From Cupriavidus sp. D384 (GTDB taxonomy: Bacteria > Pseudomonadota > Gammaproteobacteria > Burkholderiales > Burkholderiaceae), in contig NZ_BBQI01000090.1 in the NCBI RefSeq assembly GCF_001652915.1, positions 62,001 to 126,000 on the forward strand: a DNA stretch of 64,000 bases, read 5' to 3'. This document shows, piece after piece, positions 29,698-37,571 of the stretch. Below the pieces are notes generated by a model. That model saw only the letters and a list, made by a program, of their open reading frames with translations. It searched no databases and was not told the origin of the DNA. Numbering within the stretch: position 1 is the first letter of the stretch; each line of letters begins with the position of its first letter. A program made the translations under genes and the position numbers.

Positions 29698-30048
29698 TTA
29701 CGGTGCTGCGCGCGGCGGGTACGGCATCGCCAGCAGCAGCATGGCTGGCAGGTTGGATCGATTGGTGACCTGCCGGGCCTCTCCCGGCGCCAGCCTGACG
29801 GAGTCGAACCGGCCCAGCGTGACGCTCTCAGTCGGCGTGCGGATGCAGACCTCGCCTTCGAGGACGACGTAGTGCTTTTCAACGGGCGACGCATCCAGCG
29901 ACGTATGGCCGCCCGGCAGGATCACGGATACGCCCATCCACAGCGCTTCGGATGGGCCGGCCTCGTGTCCCTGCAGGCGCAGGCAATGCATGTCTTCGTG
30001 GTTTGCCGGGTAGTAGGCCGGCGCTTCGGCGAATCGGGTCGTGTTCAT
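29698..30048 (-). CDS. Small cupin-domain protein
   Basis: 116-residue single-domain protein with a cupin-like core (ILPGGHTSLDASPVEKHYVVLEGEVCI about 45-72, then RLAPGEARQVTNRS). Its role in the pathway is unknown; isomerase, lactonase-helper or sensor roles are possible. Its ATG is part of an ATGA overlap with the MDR gene stop (30045-30048), so translation is coupled. It is the last gene of the dioxygenase operon. Confidence 0.75.
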   Translation of the reverse strand: MNTTRFAEAPAYYPANHEDMHCLRLQGHEAGPSEALWMGVSVILPGGHTSLDASPVEKHYVVLEGEVCIRTPTESVTLGRFDSVRLAPGEARQVTNRSNLPAMLLLAMPYPPRAAP

Positions 30049-31022
30049 GGCGTCAGCACCACGCGCTCGGTGGCGCCTTGCAGCACGGCGCGGTAGGCGT
30101 CCTTGGCATCGGCCAGTGCATACGTGTAGTCCGGCAGCACCGGAAACGGCTTGAGCTTGCGGGCGGCAAACATTGGCGCCAGCGCGTCGAGGACGGTGGC
30201 GCAGGCCTGGCTGTCCATCGCCAGGGTATCGACGCCCACGTAGGTGTGTTGCCCACGGTAGAACGCAAAGATATCGAACGGCACCGGCTTCTCGATGGTC
30301 GAGATGAAGATCTGCGTGGCGCCAATGGCCATGGCAAGGTTGGCCTGCTCGAAGTACGGGCTGCCGACCGTGTTGTAGACAATGTCGGCGCCGTGGCCGC
30401 CCGTTTCGTTGCGCACCACTTCGGAGATGGTTTCGCGGCTGGCATCGATCATGCGCACCGGGCCGCTGGCGTGGCCGCGATACGGCTCGGCCCCGCGCTC
30501 CACGGCAAACACCCGTGCGCCCAGCGCCGTGGCGATCTGGATCGTCGCCTGCCCTACCTTGCCGTTGCCGCCGCCCACCAGCACCACGTCGCCCGCCTTG
30601 GGCATGCCGGCACGCCGCAGGCCTTCGTACGCCGTGATAAAGGGTACGCCGACCGCGCCGGCTTCGATCAGCGACACCGCTTCGGGCTTCGCGCGAATGG
30701 CCTCCACGCCAATGCGCAGATATTTGGCATGCGTGCCGTCCCGGCGGATGCCGAGTTCGCCGCCGCTGCCCCATACCTGCTGGCCCACCCACTGGCTGGG
30801 CCCGTCGATCACCACGCCCGCATAATCGCGCCCCGGGGTGCGGGGCCAGACCGCATGCGGCATCAGGCCAAGCGTGGCCTTGACATCGCTGGGATTCACT
30901 CCCGCACTGGCGACTTCGACGATGCACTGGCCGGTACCGGCCTCCGGGCGTGGCATGCCAACCAGGGACAGTTCGAGCGCGTCAATGGTCGGAGCTTTCT
31001 GGTGAACCTGAATCGTGTTCAT
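30045..31022 (-). CDS. Medium-chain zinc-independent alcohol dehydrogenase / quinone oxidoreductase
   Basis: 325-residue MDR-superfamily NAD(P)H oxidoreductase. The N-terminal GroES-like fold has AGVNPSDVKATLG and PGRDYAGVV; the Rossmann motif GGGNGKVG lies near 160-167. It lacks the zinc-ligand cluster of classical alcohol dehydrogenases. The start MNTIQVHQK at 31022 was chosen over upstream in-frame ATGs that overlap BKACE. Position in the operon suggests reduction of a pathway intermediate, possibly maleylacetate-like or a quinone (inference). Confidence 0.83.
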   Translation of the reverse strand: MNTIQVHQKAPTIDALELSLVGMPRPEAGTGQCIVEVASAGVNPSDVKATLGLMPHAVWPRTPGRDYAGVVIDGPSQWVGQQVWGSGGELGIRRDGTHAKYLRIGVEAIRAKPEAVSLIEAGAVGVPFITAYEGLRRAGMPKAGDVVLVGGGNGKVGQATIQIATALGARVFAVERGAEPYRGHASGPVRMIDASRETISEVVRNETGGHGADIVYNTVGSPYFEQANLAMAIGATQIFISTIEKPVPFDIFAFYRGQHTYVGVDTLAMDSQACATVLDALAPMFAARKLKPFPVLPDYTYALADAKDAYRAVLQGATERVVLTP

Positions 31023-31069
31023 GATGAATGGATCAAGAAATGGATCAAGAAAAAGTGACACGGAATGGA

Positions 31070-31954
31070 TCAGGCTTCGCGCAGGCCCAGCTGTGCACGT
31101 GCCTCGGAAGCCGATGCGATCTCGCCACCTAAAGATTTGACGATGTCCCGTGCCTTGGCCACCAGCGCGGCGTTGCTGGGCGCCAGCACACCCTTTTCCA
31201 GATAGATGTTGTCTTCGAGACCGACGCGCACGTGCCCCCCCGCCAGCCAGGCCTGCGCGACGATCGGGAACTCGGCCCGGCCAATGCCAAACGCGGACCA
31301 CTGTGCGCCGGCCGGCAGCATGTTGCGGGCATAGAAGATCGTCTCCGGCGTGGCGGCAAAGCCGTACTTCACGCCCAGCACGAAGGTCCACAGGCCGGGG
31401 CCGTTCAGCACGCCGTCGCGCATGAAATCGAGCGCCATGTTCAGGTCGCCGGAATCGAAGATTTCCAGCTCGGGCATGACGCCGGAACTGCGGATGACGT
31501 CGGCCATCTTGCGCACGTTCGCGGGCGTGTTGATCACCACATCGGCACCCGAATTCATGGTGTTCAGGTCCAGCGAGCAGACGTCAGGGCGCAAGGCGGC
31601 AATATGTGCCACGCGCTTGAGCGGATGCAGCAGCGTGGTGCCCGGCGCGGCCACGCGCGGCTCGTTCTCGTCGGGCACGAAGCGCCCGCCGGGCCCCGTC
31701 GTGAGGTTGATGATCAGCCGGCGGTTGCGAGCCCGGATCCGGTCGATCACATCGGCGTAGTAGTCGAGTTCCATCGACGGCCGCCCGGTTTCCGGGTCAC
31801 GCACGTGGATGTGCGCAGCCGCGGCACCGGCCTCGGCGGCTTCGAGCGCGGCCTCGGCGATCTGCGCCGGGGTCACCGGCAGCCCGGGGTGCTGCGCAGG
31901 CGTGACGATATTGCCCGTCACCGCGCAGGTAATGATGGTCTTTCTGGCGTGCAT
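31070..31954 (-). CDS. Beta-keto acid cleavage enzyme (BKACE, Kce/DUF849 family)
   Basis: 294-residue TIM-barrel enzyme. The family condenses a beta-keto acid with acetyl-CoA and splits it to acetoacetate and a new acyl-CoA; Kce of lysine fermentation is the founding member. Typical stretches are ITCAVTGNIVTP (8-19), AAAAHIHVRDPETGRPS with metal-ligand His residues, NLTTGPGG, and GVKYGF. It is third in the dioxygenase operon. 3-Oxoadipate from the ring-cleavage steps would be a suitable substrate, giving acetoacetate and succinyl-CoA (inference). Confidence 0.88.
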   Translation of the reverse strand: MHARKTIITCAVTGNIVTPAQHPGLPVTPAQIAEAALEAAEAGAAAAHIHVRDPETGRPSMELDYYADVIDRIRARNRRLIINLTTGPGGRFVPDENEPRVAAPGTTLLHPLKRVAHIAALRPDVCSLDLNTMNSGADVVINTPANVRKMADVIRSSGVMPELEIFDSGDLNMALDFMRDGVLNGPGLWTFVLGVKYGFAATPETIFYARNMLPAGAQWSAFGIGRAEFPIVAQAWLAGGHVRVGLEDNIYLEKGVLAPSNAALVAKARDIVKSLGGEIASASEARAQLGLREA

Positions 31955-31989
31955 GAATGATCCGAAAGGAAAGGCGTGTGGGGAAAGGG

Positions 31990-32739
31990 TCAGCCGAGCT
32001 GGCGTCCGCCATCGACCACGATGGTGGTGCCCGTAGCGAACCGCAGCGACGTGGCGCAGGCGACGATGGCGTCGGCCACATCCTCGGCCTGGCCGATACG
32101 GCGCAGCGGCGTGGTTTTTGCGGCCCGTTCGTTGAACGTGCTGTCGCGGCCCGGCACGAAGGCCGTGTCGACGACGCCCGGCGATACGTTGAGGACGCGG
32201 ATTTCAGGCGCCAGCGCCCGGCCCAGCGACATCGCCATCACGTCGAGACCGGCCTTGGCGGCGCAGTAGGCAACGTTGCTGCCCTGCCCCGTGCGCCCGG
32301 CGATCGAGCCGACATTGACAACCAGCCCTTGGCCGCCAGCCCGCAACGCCGGCGCGAAGGCCCGGATCGCCGCGAACTGGCCGCGCCAGTTGACGGCGAA
32401 CAATTCGTCGATCAACGCGTCGTCCAGGGCATGGAGATCGGCGTGCGGAATGGCGCGCGTAAAGCCCGACGTATTGACGAGGATGTCCACGCGGCCGTAG
32501 TGGTGCAGCACATCGGCCGCCAGCGCCTGCAGCGATGCGCTATCGGCAACTTCGGCCCGCGCGGCCATATGGTTGCCGGCAGGCAGGTCTTCGACCGTCC
32601 TTGCGGTGCGCCCGGCATCGCGTCCGGTCATCACGACGCTGGCGCCCAGGTTGGCCAGCGCGCGGCCGGCGGCAAAACCGATGCCGCCGGTTCCTCCAAT
32701 GATGACGGCAACCTTGCCGGAGAGATTCGTAATGGTCAT
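31990..32739 (-). CDS. Short-chain dehydrogenase/reductase
   Basis: 249-residue classical SDR. The nucleotide motif GGTGGIG is at 15-21 (first Gly pair replaces the usual TGG start), NTSG replaces the usual NNAG near 89, catalytic Ser is in VGSIAG, and Tyr and Lys are in YCAAK. It probably oxidises or reduces a hydroxyl/keto group in the pathway. It sits 53 bases after the dioxygenase gene and 35 before BKACE. Confidence 0.88.
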   Translation of the reverse strand: MTITNLSGKVAVIIGGTGGIGFAAGRALANLGASVVMTGRDAGRTARTVEDLPAGNHMAARAEVADSASLQALAADVLHHYGRVDILVNTSGFTRAIPHADLHALDDALIDELFAVNWRGQFAAIRAFAPALRAGGQGLVVNVGSIAGRTGQGSNVAYCAAKAGLDVMAMSLGRALAPEIRVLNVSPGVVDTAFVPGRDSTFNERAAKTTPLRRIGQAEDVADAIVACATSLRFATGTTIVVDGGRQLG

Positions 32740-32792
32740 GGTGTGGCGCAGTGAATGCGTAAATGGCCTTGTTGGTCAGAAGATGGGAGTTG

Positions 32793-33731
32793 TCAGTCGA
32801 TGGGAGGCGTGGGAAACGTCTGTTCGCCCGGCTCGAGCGTGAAGTCGAACTGCAGCGTGTAGTACGGGGCCGGCAGTTCTCCCCATGGGCTCCGTCCCGT
32901 CTCTACAAGCTGGAAGGCGCCAACGAGCTGCCGATGCACGCCGAACGTGACATCGGTTTCCAGAATGTCGGAATCGTCGGCAAAGACCTGCGTCACGAGC
33001 GTGCGATACCCCGGCGCCGCCACGATGAAATGGATGTGCGCGGGCCGGTACGGGTGCCGCTGCTGGGCGGCCAGCAACACGCCGACCGGCCCATCGGTCG
33101 GCACCGGATAGCCGGCGGGACGCACCGTGCGAAAGTGATAGTGGCCGTCCGCGTCGGTATGGAACATCCCGCGCAGGTTCCGGTCGGGCTGGCTCGGGTC
33201 CTGGTTGTCGTACAGGCCCACCGGCGATGCCTGCCAGACCTCCACCATGGCGTTGGACAACACCGAACCGTCCGTCGCCCGCACCGTGCCGCTCACGAAC
33301 AGCGGCAACCCGGGCGAATCGTCCTGCACTACGCAATCGCCGCACTGGTAGCGTGGTGCGTTGGCACGATAAAACGGCCCCAGCAGCGCTCCGGGCGTGC
33401 GGCCGCCTTGCGTGCTGTTGTTCATCGTCGTCACCAGCGTCGACAGCCCAAGCACATCGGCGGCCAGCACCACCTCGTTGTTGGTGGCGTGCGTCGCGTG
33501 CCCGAGCGCGGCGACAAATGCCAATGCCCGCTCGAATTCCTCGTCGGTGGGCCTGACCTCGCGCAGGAACGCATGCAGATGCGATACCAGTGCGGCCATC
33601 ACAGTGCGCAGCCGGGCATCTTCGGTCCTTGCCATGGCTTGCAGGACCACCCCGGTCACCGACGCCTCATCTTCGATCAGGGATAGCGCACTGACCGGCT
33701 TTGGCCCCGGCTTGTCGTGTTGCGTCTCCAT
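32793..33731 (-). CDS. Intradiol ring-cleavage dioxygenase, probably hydroxyquinol 1,2-dioxygenase
   Basis: 312-residue non-haem Fe(III) enzyme cutting a vicinal diol aromatic between the hydroxyls. The N-terminal helical dimerisation domain is followed by the beta core. Iron ligands are the Tyr in PVGLYDNQ, the Tyr in RPAGYPVPTDGP, and the two His in RPAHIHF. GGAGTGGAT precedes ATG 33731; the upstream ATG (33761) lies in the operator and was rejected. Maleylacetate reductase nearby favours hydroxyquinol over catechol. It is the first gene of a five-gene operon. Confidence 0.85.
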   Translation of the reverse strand: METQHDKPGPKPVSALSLIEDEASVTGVVLQAMARTEDARLRTVMAALVSHLHAFLREVRPTDEEFERALAFVAALGHATHATNNEVVLAADVLGLSTLVTTMNNSTQGGRTPGALLGPFYRANAPRYQCGDCVVQDDSPGLPLFVSGTVRATDGSVLSNAMVEVWQASPVGLYDNQDPSQPDRNLRGMFHTDADGHYHFRTVRPAGYPVPTDGPVGVLLAAQQRHPYRPAHIHFIVAAPGYRTLVTQVFADDSDILETDVTFGVHRQLVGAFQLVETGRSPWGELPAPYYTLQFDFTLEPGEQTFPTPPID

Positions 33732-33745
33732 ATCCACTCCTTTCT

Positions 33746-33761
33746 TTGCAAACGTTTGCAT
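33746..33761. promoter_or_regulatory. LacI-type operator in front of the dioxygenase operon
   Basis: TTGCAAACGTTTGCAT at 33746-33761, with a 14-bp perfect palindrome TGCAAACGTTTGCA, 15 bases upstream of the dioxygenase start codon. It shares 15 of 16 bases with the site at 29664-29679, 4.1 kb away. Confidence 0.8.
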
Positions 33762-33981
33762 TATGGTCGGTTAGGCGCGAATGGCAAGGACGCAAGGCAG
33801 GACATAAAGTGGCTGAATACAGACTTTCGCGCAAAAATCGCCGCGAAATCAAGGCGCGAAAGACGGCATCGGGTCAAACCCTAGCCGCGACGGAAACACG
33901 GCAGGCATACGCAAATCGGCGCTCAAGCCCGCGCTTAATATGTCGTTAATACTCCACATCGCGTAAAGCTTCGTGGATCAT

Positions 33982-35553
33982 ATGGTCGCCATCACTTCCG
34001 TAGGCACGCAAGGTCTCGTCGGCATGACCGGCGCCAATTCCTCATCGCCAGCTGCCGCCGCGCCGTCGCAAGCGCCGGCAAGCTCCGCGTCGTCGACCGT
34101 CACGCTGGGGCGATCCGCGCCCCAGCCGGCCAACTGGCCCACCTATTCGGCAAAGAGCGTGAGCCCGACCCCGGTGTGGGAGCACGCGATTGGTGATCCG
34201 ATCTCGATGAGGATGGCCGGGAACATGTCCGCCTCCAGGCTCTCCGCACGATTCGCGGGGCTTGGCGAGGCCCTGCTGAACCAGGTTGCCGGTGGCGGCG
34301 CCAGCTTCTCGCAATCCGTTATCCAGATGCCGGCCGACGAACCGATCGACGCCGTGGCGTCGTCGAGCTTCCAGGCGCACTCGACCAGCGAGATCCAGCT
34401 GACCATCACCACGCGCAGCGGCGCAACGGTGGGCATCACGCTGGGCAGCGACGGGGACAGGCTGCGCGTGCAGGCTTCGGTCACGGATGGCCAGCTCACC
34501 GACAGCGAGCGCGACGCCCTCGGGAAACTCTCGGCATCGTTCCAGAAATCGATCGACGCCCTGAACGAAGTGCCACCGCGGATCGACATTGGCGGCCTGA
34601 TGCAGTACGACGCCAGCCAGCTTTCGTCCGTGCATCTGCAGGCCAGCCTGTCGCTGGGCAACAATCAGACGCAGACCCTTGATTTCCAGGCCGACGACAA
34701 GATGCGTTCGCTGACGTCGACCGGCCCGACTGGCACGGTAAAGCTAAGTGTCGACACCACCAGCCCGGTGATCTTCGGCTCCCCGGCACAGCAAGCCAAG
34801 GCGGTCAGCCAGTATCTGAAGCAGTTCGACGACGCCAAGGCCCGCGGCCAGGGCGACGCGGCGCTGGTCGCCATGTTCAAGGATGCCTTCAGCGCCCTGC
34901 ACAGCCAGTACCACACCGCCACTACCCAGCAGCCGCGCTTTACCTTCAGCGCCGGTGACCACGGCATGCTGACCGGGCTGGCCGACTTCTCCGCCTCGAT
35001 CTCGCAGACGCCCGCCGCCATCAATCCCCTGCGCACGGATGAAGTGGACAGCTTTGATTACCAGGTCTCGCAAACCACGCAATTGCTGGGCCGAGGCCAG
35101 GCTGACCGCGGCGCCCGCCAGCAACAGCAGTCGAGCCTGGATGCCAGCTATCACAGCGCGCTGTCCGCAGACACGCCGCTGTCCCTGGACGAGAGCCCGT
35201 ATTCGCAGAACTACTACTACGAGCAGATCCACGACAAGGCCACCAGCGAATCAGAATTCGCCTATCGCAAGGGCAACCTGGTGAAGGCCTCGATCACGCA
35301 ATCGGTCGACCAATCGCGCCATACGCAGAAATACGTGATGGGCCATCTCGAAGAAGACACGACGACACCGGCATCCAAATCCCGCACGATCGACGTGCTG
35401 TCCCTGGTCAAGGCCGCCGAAAAGCAAAGCACCCTCGGCCTGCGCCGCAACGACGAAGTCCGCGAGAAGGTGCTGTCGAGCATGCAGGAGAAGGTGTTGC
35501 TGGTGGGGAATGTGGCGGGGTTGATGGGGTCGTCGATCGGCGTTGGCGCGTAG
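33982..35553 (+). CDS. Uncharacterised protein, 523 residues
   Basis: I do not recognise this protein. It has no signal peptide or membrane helix. The first 60 residues are Ala/Ser/Pro-rich and probably disordered. The middle has beta-like alternating stretches (STSEIQLTITTRSGATVGI and SVHLQASLSLGNNQTQTL), then a Gln/Ser/Asp-rich helical part and a Lys/Glu-rich C-terminal helix. GTG 33973 is an alternative start three codons upstream. Third-position G+C is like the chromosome, so it is a host gene and not phage. A hook-length or effector-like role is only a guess. No operon partner is seen. Confidence 0.7.
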   Translation: MVAITSVGTQGLVGMTGANSSSPAAAAPSQAPASSASSTVTLGRSAPQPANWPTYSAKSVSPTPVWEHAIGDPISMRMAGNMSASRLSARFAGLGEALLNQVAGGGASFSQSVIQMPADEPIDAVASSSFQAHSTSEIQLTITTRSGATVGITLGSDGDRLRVQASVTDGQLTDSERDALGKLSASFQKSIDALNEVPPRIDIGGLMQYDASQLSSVHLQASLSLGNNQTQTLDFQADDKMRSLTSTGPTGTVKLSVDTTSPVIFGSPAQQAKAVSQYLKQFDDAKARGQGDAALVAMFKDAFSALHSQYHTATTQQPRFTFSAGDHGMLTGLADFSASISQTPAAINPLRTDEVDSFDYQVSQTTQLLGRGQADRGARQQQQSSLDASYHSALSADTPLSLDESPYSQNYYYEQIHDKATSESEFAYRKGNLVKASITQSVDQSRHTQKYVMGHLEEDTTTPASKSRTIDVLSLVKAAEKQSTLGLRRNDEVREKVLSSMQEKVLLVGNVAGLMGSSIGVGA

Positions 35554-35868
35554 TGTCCGGTAACGGTTCACCGCAGCGTCCTTATCCGACAGATGTATTT
35601 TTTTCCGCCGCCTGCCGGGAACCGCCACACCTACGCGTCGATGATGCGATCGACGGGGGATGCCCGATGTGGCTCGCCAAGCAGATGGGGCGCTGAGTGG
35701 ACGATGATCGCCCGCGCGCCATTAGACAGGCCGCAGCTAAACTATTGATTTAAAAGAAAAATTGGTGCGAGGGAGGGGACGCATAACCTCTGCGAACTCA
35801 GCGCGCTAGCGTACTTTTGGGGAGATCCTGGGGATTTGGTTCTCTCCCCGCACGGCATGGGCTCCTGC
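35554..35868. other. Non-coding region at the chromosome-prophage boundary
   Basis: 315 bases without a gene. At 35763-35780 it contains a stretch identical in form to a tRNA 3' end (see separate entry). A+T-rich sequence (TTGATTTAAAAGAAAAATT) lies directly left of it. No integrase is present here. Confidence 0.5.
35763..35780 (-). other. Candidate attachment site: tRNA 3'-end fragment
   Basis: On the minus strand the sequence GTCCCCTCCCTCGCACCA has the layout of the end of a T loop, the 3' half of a T stem (CCCCT), the 3' half of an acceptor stem (CCCTCGC), a discriminator A and CCA, followed by a T-run. The rest of the tRNA is absent. Such a fragment is what an integrating phage leaves at one end of a prophage. 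The amino-acid identity (perhaps Leu) is a guess. Confidence 0.4.
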
Positions 35869-36570
35869 CTAATTGGGCGGCCTGCGAATGTAGTGCTTCA
35901 CCTCGCCCGCCCTGCCTGCTCTTCCCGGGCGGAACCCGCCCATGGAGGGCCCATGCCTCCGATGCAGACTTTCTACGTGCTCGACATCTGTTTCCCTGGT
36001 AATGGCAAGCCGTGATGTCTCAAGGCGCCCAACGCAGAACTGCAGTCGATTGAGCGATATGACCGGCGTGGTCTGTCGGCCGATGTGAGCAATGAAATCT
36101 GAAAGCCCAAACACACCTGGCGGGACTTGAGTCTTGAATTCCGCATCGCCAGTGAAAACCACAGCGGATCGAATGCACTCGGGCGGCAGAAAGTCGAGCA
36201 GTTGTTGAACTGCCCTCAGGTGTCTGAGGTTCTGGAAAACGGGGTTCTGGAACTGAGACTTCCTTTTGAACAGGACCTGCGTCCATTTCGCGTGCTTGCC
36301 GTTGGCGAAGATCCAGCCGCTGTAGTCCTTGGTCTCGATAACGAAAACACCGAATCGGGACACAAGGATGTGGTCGACCTGCGTCGTACCATCTGCGAGT
36401 TGCAGGGTGACGTGGTTCATCAGGTGATAGTCGGGCGGGAGGAAGCGCAGCAGGATTTCGCGTGCAAGGCGGGCCTCTCCTCGGTTCTGAAACGAGAACC
36501 TGAGCGATCGGCCTCGGCCGATCACGAAACCAACGGCAAGTCCCGCGAGAATGCAGATGAAGAGTTCCAC
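35869..36570 (-). CDS. NERD-domain protein with N-terminal membrane helix
   Basis: 233 residues. A hydrophobic helix at 4-18 is followed by a nuclease-related NERD domain (GEARLAREILLRFL, then TTQVDHILVSRFGVFVIETKDYSGWI at about 63-88). The Asp-His and Glu-x-Lys positions of the PD-(D/E)xK-like core are present. NERD proteins are thought to bind or cut DNA and often occur in mobile DNA. It lies just inside the presumed prophage end, divergent from the SOS-box gene. The last 30 residues are Gly/Arg-rich. Confidence 0.75.
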   Translation of the reverse strand: MELFICILAGLAVGFVIGRGRSLRFSFQNRGEARLAREILLRFLPPDYHLMNHVTLQLADGTTQVDHILVSRFGVFVIETKDYSGWIFANGKHAKWTQVLFKRKSQFQNPVFQNLRHLRAVQQLLDFLPPECIRSAVVFTGDAEFKTQVPPGVFGLSDFIAHIGRQTTPVISLNRLQFCVGRLETSRLAITRETDVEHVESLHRRHGPSMGGFRPGRAGRAGEVKHYIRRPPN

Positions 36571-36673
36571 GATCTATGAGGCCCTGAGGACATGGCAGCT
36601 TGCTGCGACGTCGGCCTGCGAATGCTCATCCAATTCTGTCATGTGAGCCTCTCTTCACGGAGACCGCGCCAAG

Positions 36674-36719
36674 TTTACAGTCTGTTGCACTCCCGCATAT
36701 ACTGTATAAATATACAGTA
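36674..36719 (+). promoter_or_regulatory. SOS box 1 (LexA site) overlapping a promoter
   Basis: The 20 bases at 36700-36719 (TACTGTATAAATATACAGTA) contain a perfect CTGT-N8-ACAG and differ from the E. coli LexA consensus at one base. A promoter TTTACA (36674-36679), 18-base spacer, TATACT (36698-36703) overlaps it and points at the gene starting at 36733. Confidence 0.85.
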
Positions 36720-36732
36720 CTGACAGTGCATC

Positions 36733-37035
36733 ATGGGCAACAACAGTCTGGCCAGCACGTGCCAAATCCCCAACAACGCTGCCGCCCCTGGCGACATCGC
36801 CCCCTCGGAAAACGGCATCCTCGGCCGTGTGCCTGGCGTTTATGTTGCGCAAGCGGTGAACTCGCTTCCTCCTCCCACTGCGATCGGGCCCGGCGCTGCT
36901 GCGGTCGTCGTGGAGGCGGGCGAACTGGGTCTCGTGCATTTTTCGGTGGAGCGCCGGCGGGCGAAGCATGGCCGGCACTCGCATTACTTTTGGACGGCCG
37001 TACGGGCCGAGCCATTTGATGATCCGACCAGGTGA
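36733..37035 (+). CDS. Small LexA-controlled prophage protein of unknown function
   Basis: 100 residues, no recognised domain. The N-terminal 40 residues are low-complexity; the C-terminal half (VVVEAGELGLVHFSVERRRAK...HYFWTAVRAE) is likely the folded part. Codon third positions are G/C-rich as expected for a real gene. It starts 14 bases after a near-perfect SOS box, with no clear ribosome-binding site. By position and control it could be an induction factor comparable to Tum of phage 186, which is LexA-controlled and inactivates the repressor; there is no sequence evidence for that. Confidence 0.6.
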   Translation: MGNNSLASTCQIPNNAAAPGDIAPSENGILGRVPGVYVAQAVNSLPPPTAIGPGAAAVVVEAGELGLVHFSVERRRAKHGRHSHYFWTAVRAEPFDDPTR

Positions 37036-37136
37036 GCGTGGCAGTTGCGTGAACTGACCGGCGGATCGAGACAAAAGACGGCAGTCGCCGGTCTCTGCGT
37101 GAGCTGTCCAAGCTGCATAAGCATTTTGCCTCACCA

Positions 37137-37152
37137 CTGTATATACATACAG
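37137..37152. promoter_or_regulatory. SOS box 2 (LexA site)
   Basis: CTGTATATACATACAG fits CTGT-N8-ACAG exactly. No gene starts close by on either strand: the nearest downstream real start is the Bro-N gene at 37572, beyond the iteron array. Confidence 0.65.
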
Positions 37153-37197
37153 CCTAATTCCGCCGGATGGTGAAAGTCCGTGGGGGCACCGGAAAAA

Positions 37198-37474
37198 GGT
37201 AACCTTAGTAACCACGTCTGGAGAATTGCCCGCAAACCGTTGTGGTGCAAGGCTTAGCGGGTGTCGAGCAAAAGGTAACATTGGGGTAACTTTAAGGTAA
37301 CCAGATTACCTTTTTCATAGGTAACACCTTCCAAATCACCCGCTCAATAAAATCAATGACTTAGCGATAGGTTACCTTTTAGGTTACCCAAGATTACCTT
37401 CCCAAGGTAACCACAACTTTCCTTATAAATCATGTAGTTAGAATATCTTTCCCGACCAGGTTACCGAGGTTACC
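37198..37474. repeat. Iteron array of 13 GGTAACC/GGTTACC-type heptamers
   Basis: Forward copies (GGTAACC or one-base variants) begin at 37198, 37207, 37274, 37285, 37296, 37320 and 37406. Reverse copies (GGTTACC or ATTACC) begin at 37305, 37370, 37382, 37393, 37459 and 37468. The region is A+T-rich apart from the repeats and has no gene. It could be the origin of replication or a cooperative operator region of the prophage. Confidence 0.8.
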
Positions 37475-37571
37475 TCTTCCCGGAGCTTCAACTTAATTTG
37501 CAATCCTCTCCGACTGGTGCAAACCTGTATCCAGGTGGCCGCTGGCCGACATTTCGCGAGGGAGAGGTGAC

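Noticed and set aside
36655..37281. 208-codon minus-strand frame over the SOS gene
   Set aside because: It covers both SOS boxes and the promoter of the plus-strand gene, has no ribosome-binding site, and the plus-strand frame has better codon usage.
37198..37474. CRISPR array
   Set aside because: The repeats are only seven bases, in both orientations and with irregular spacing, so this is an iteron array.
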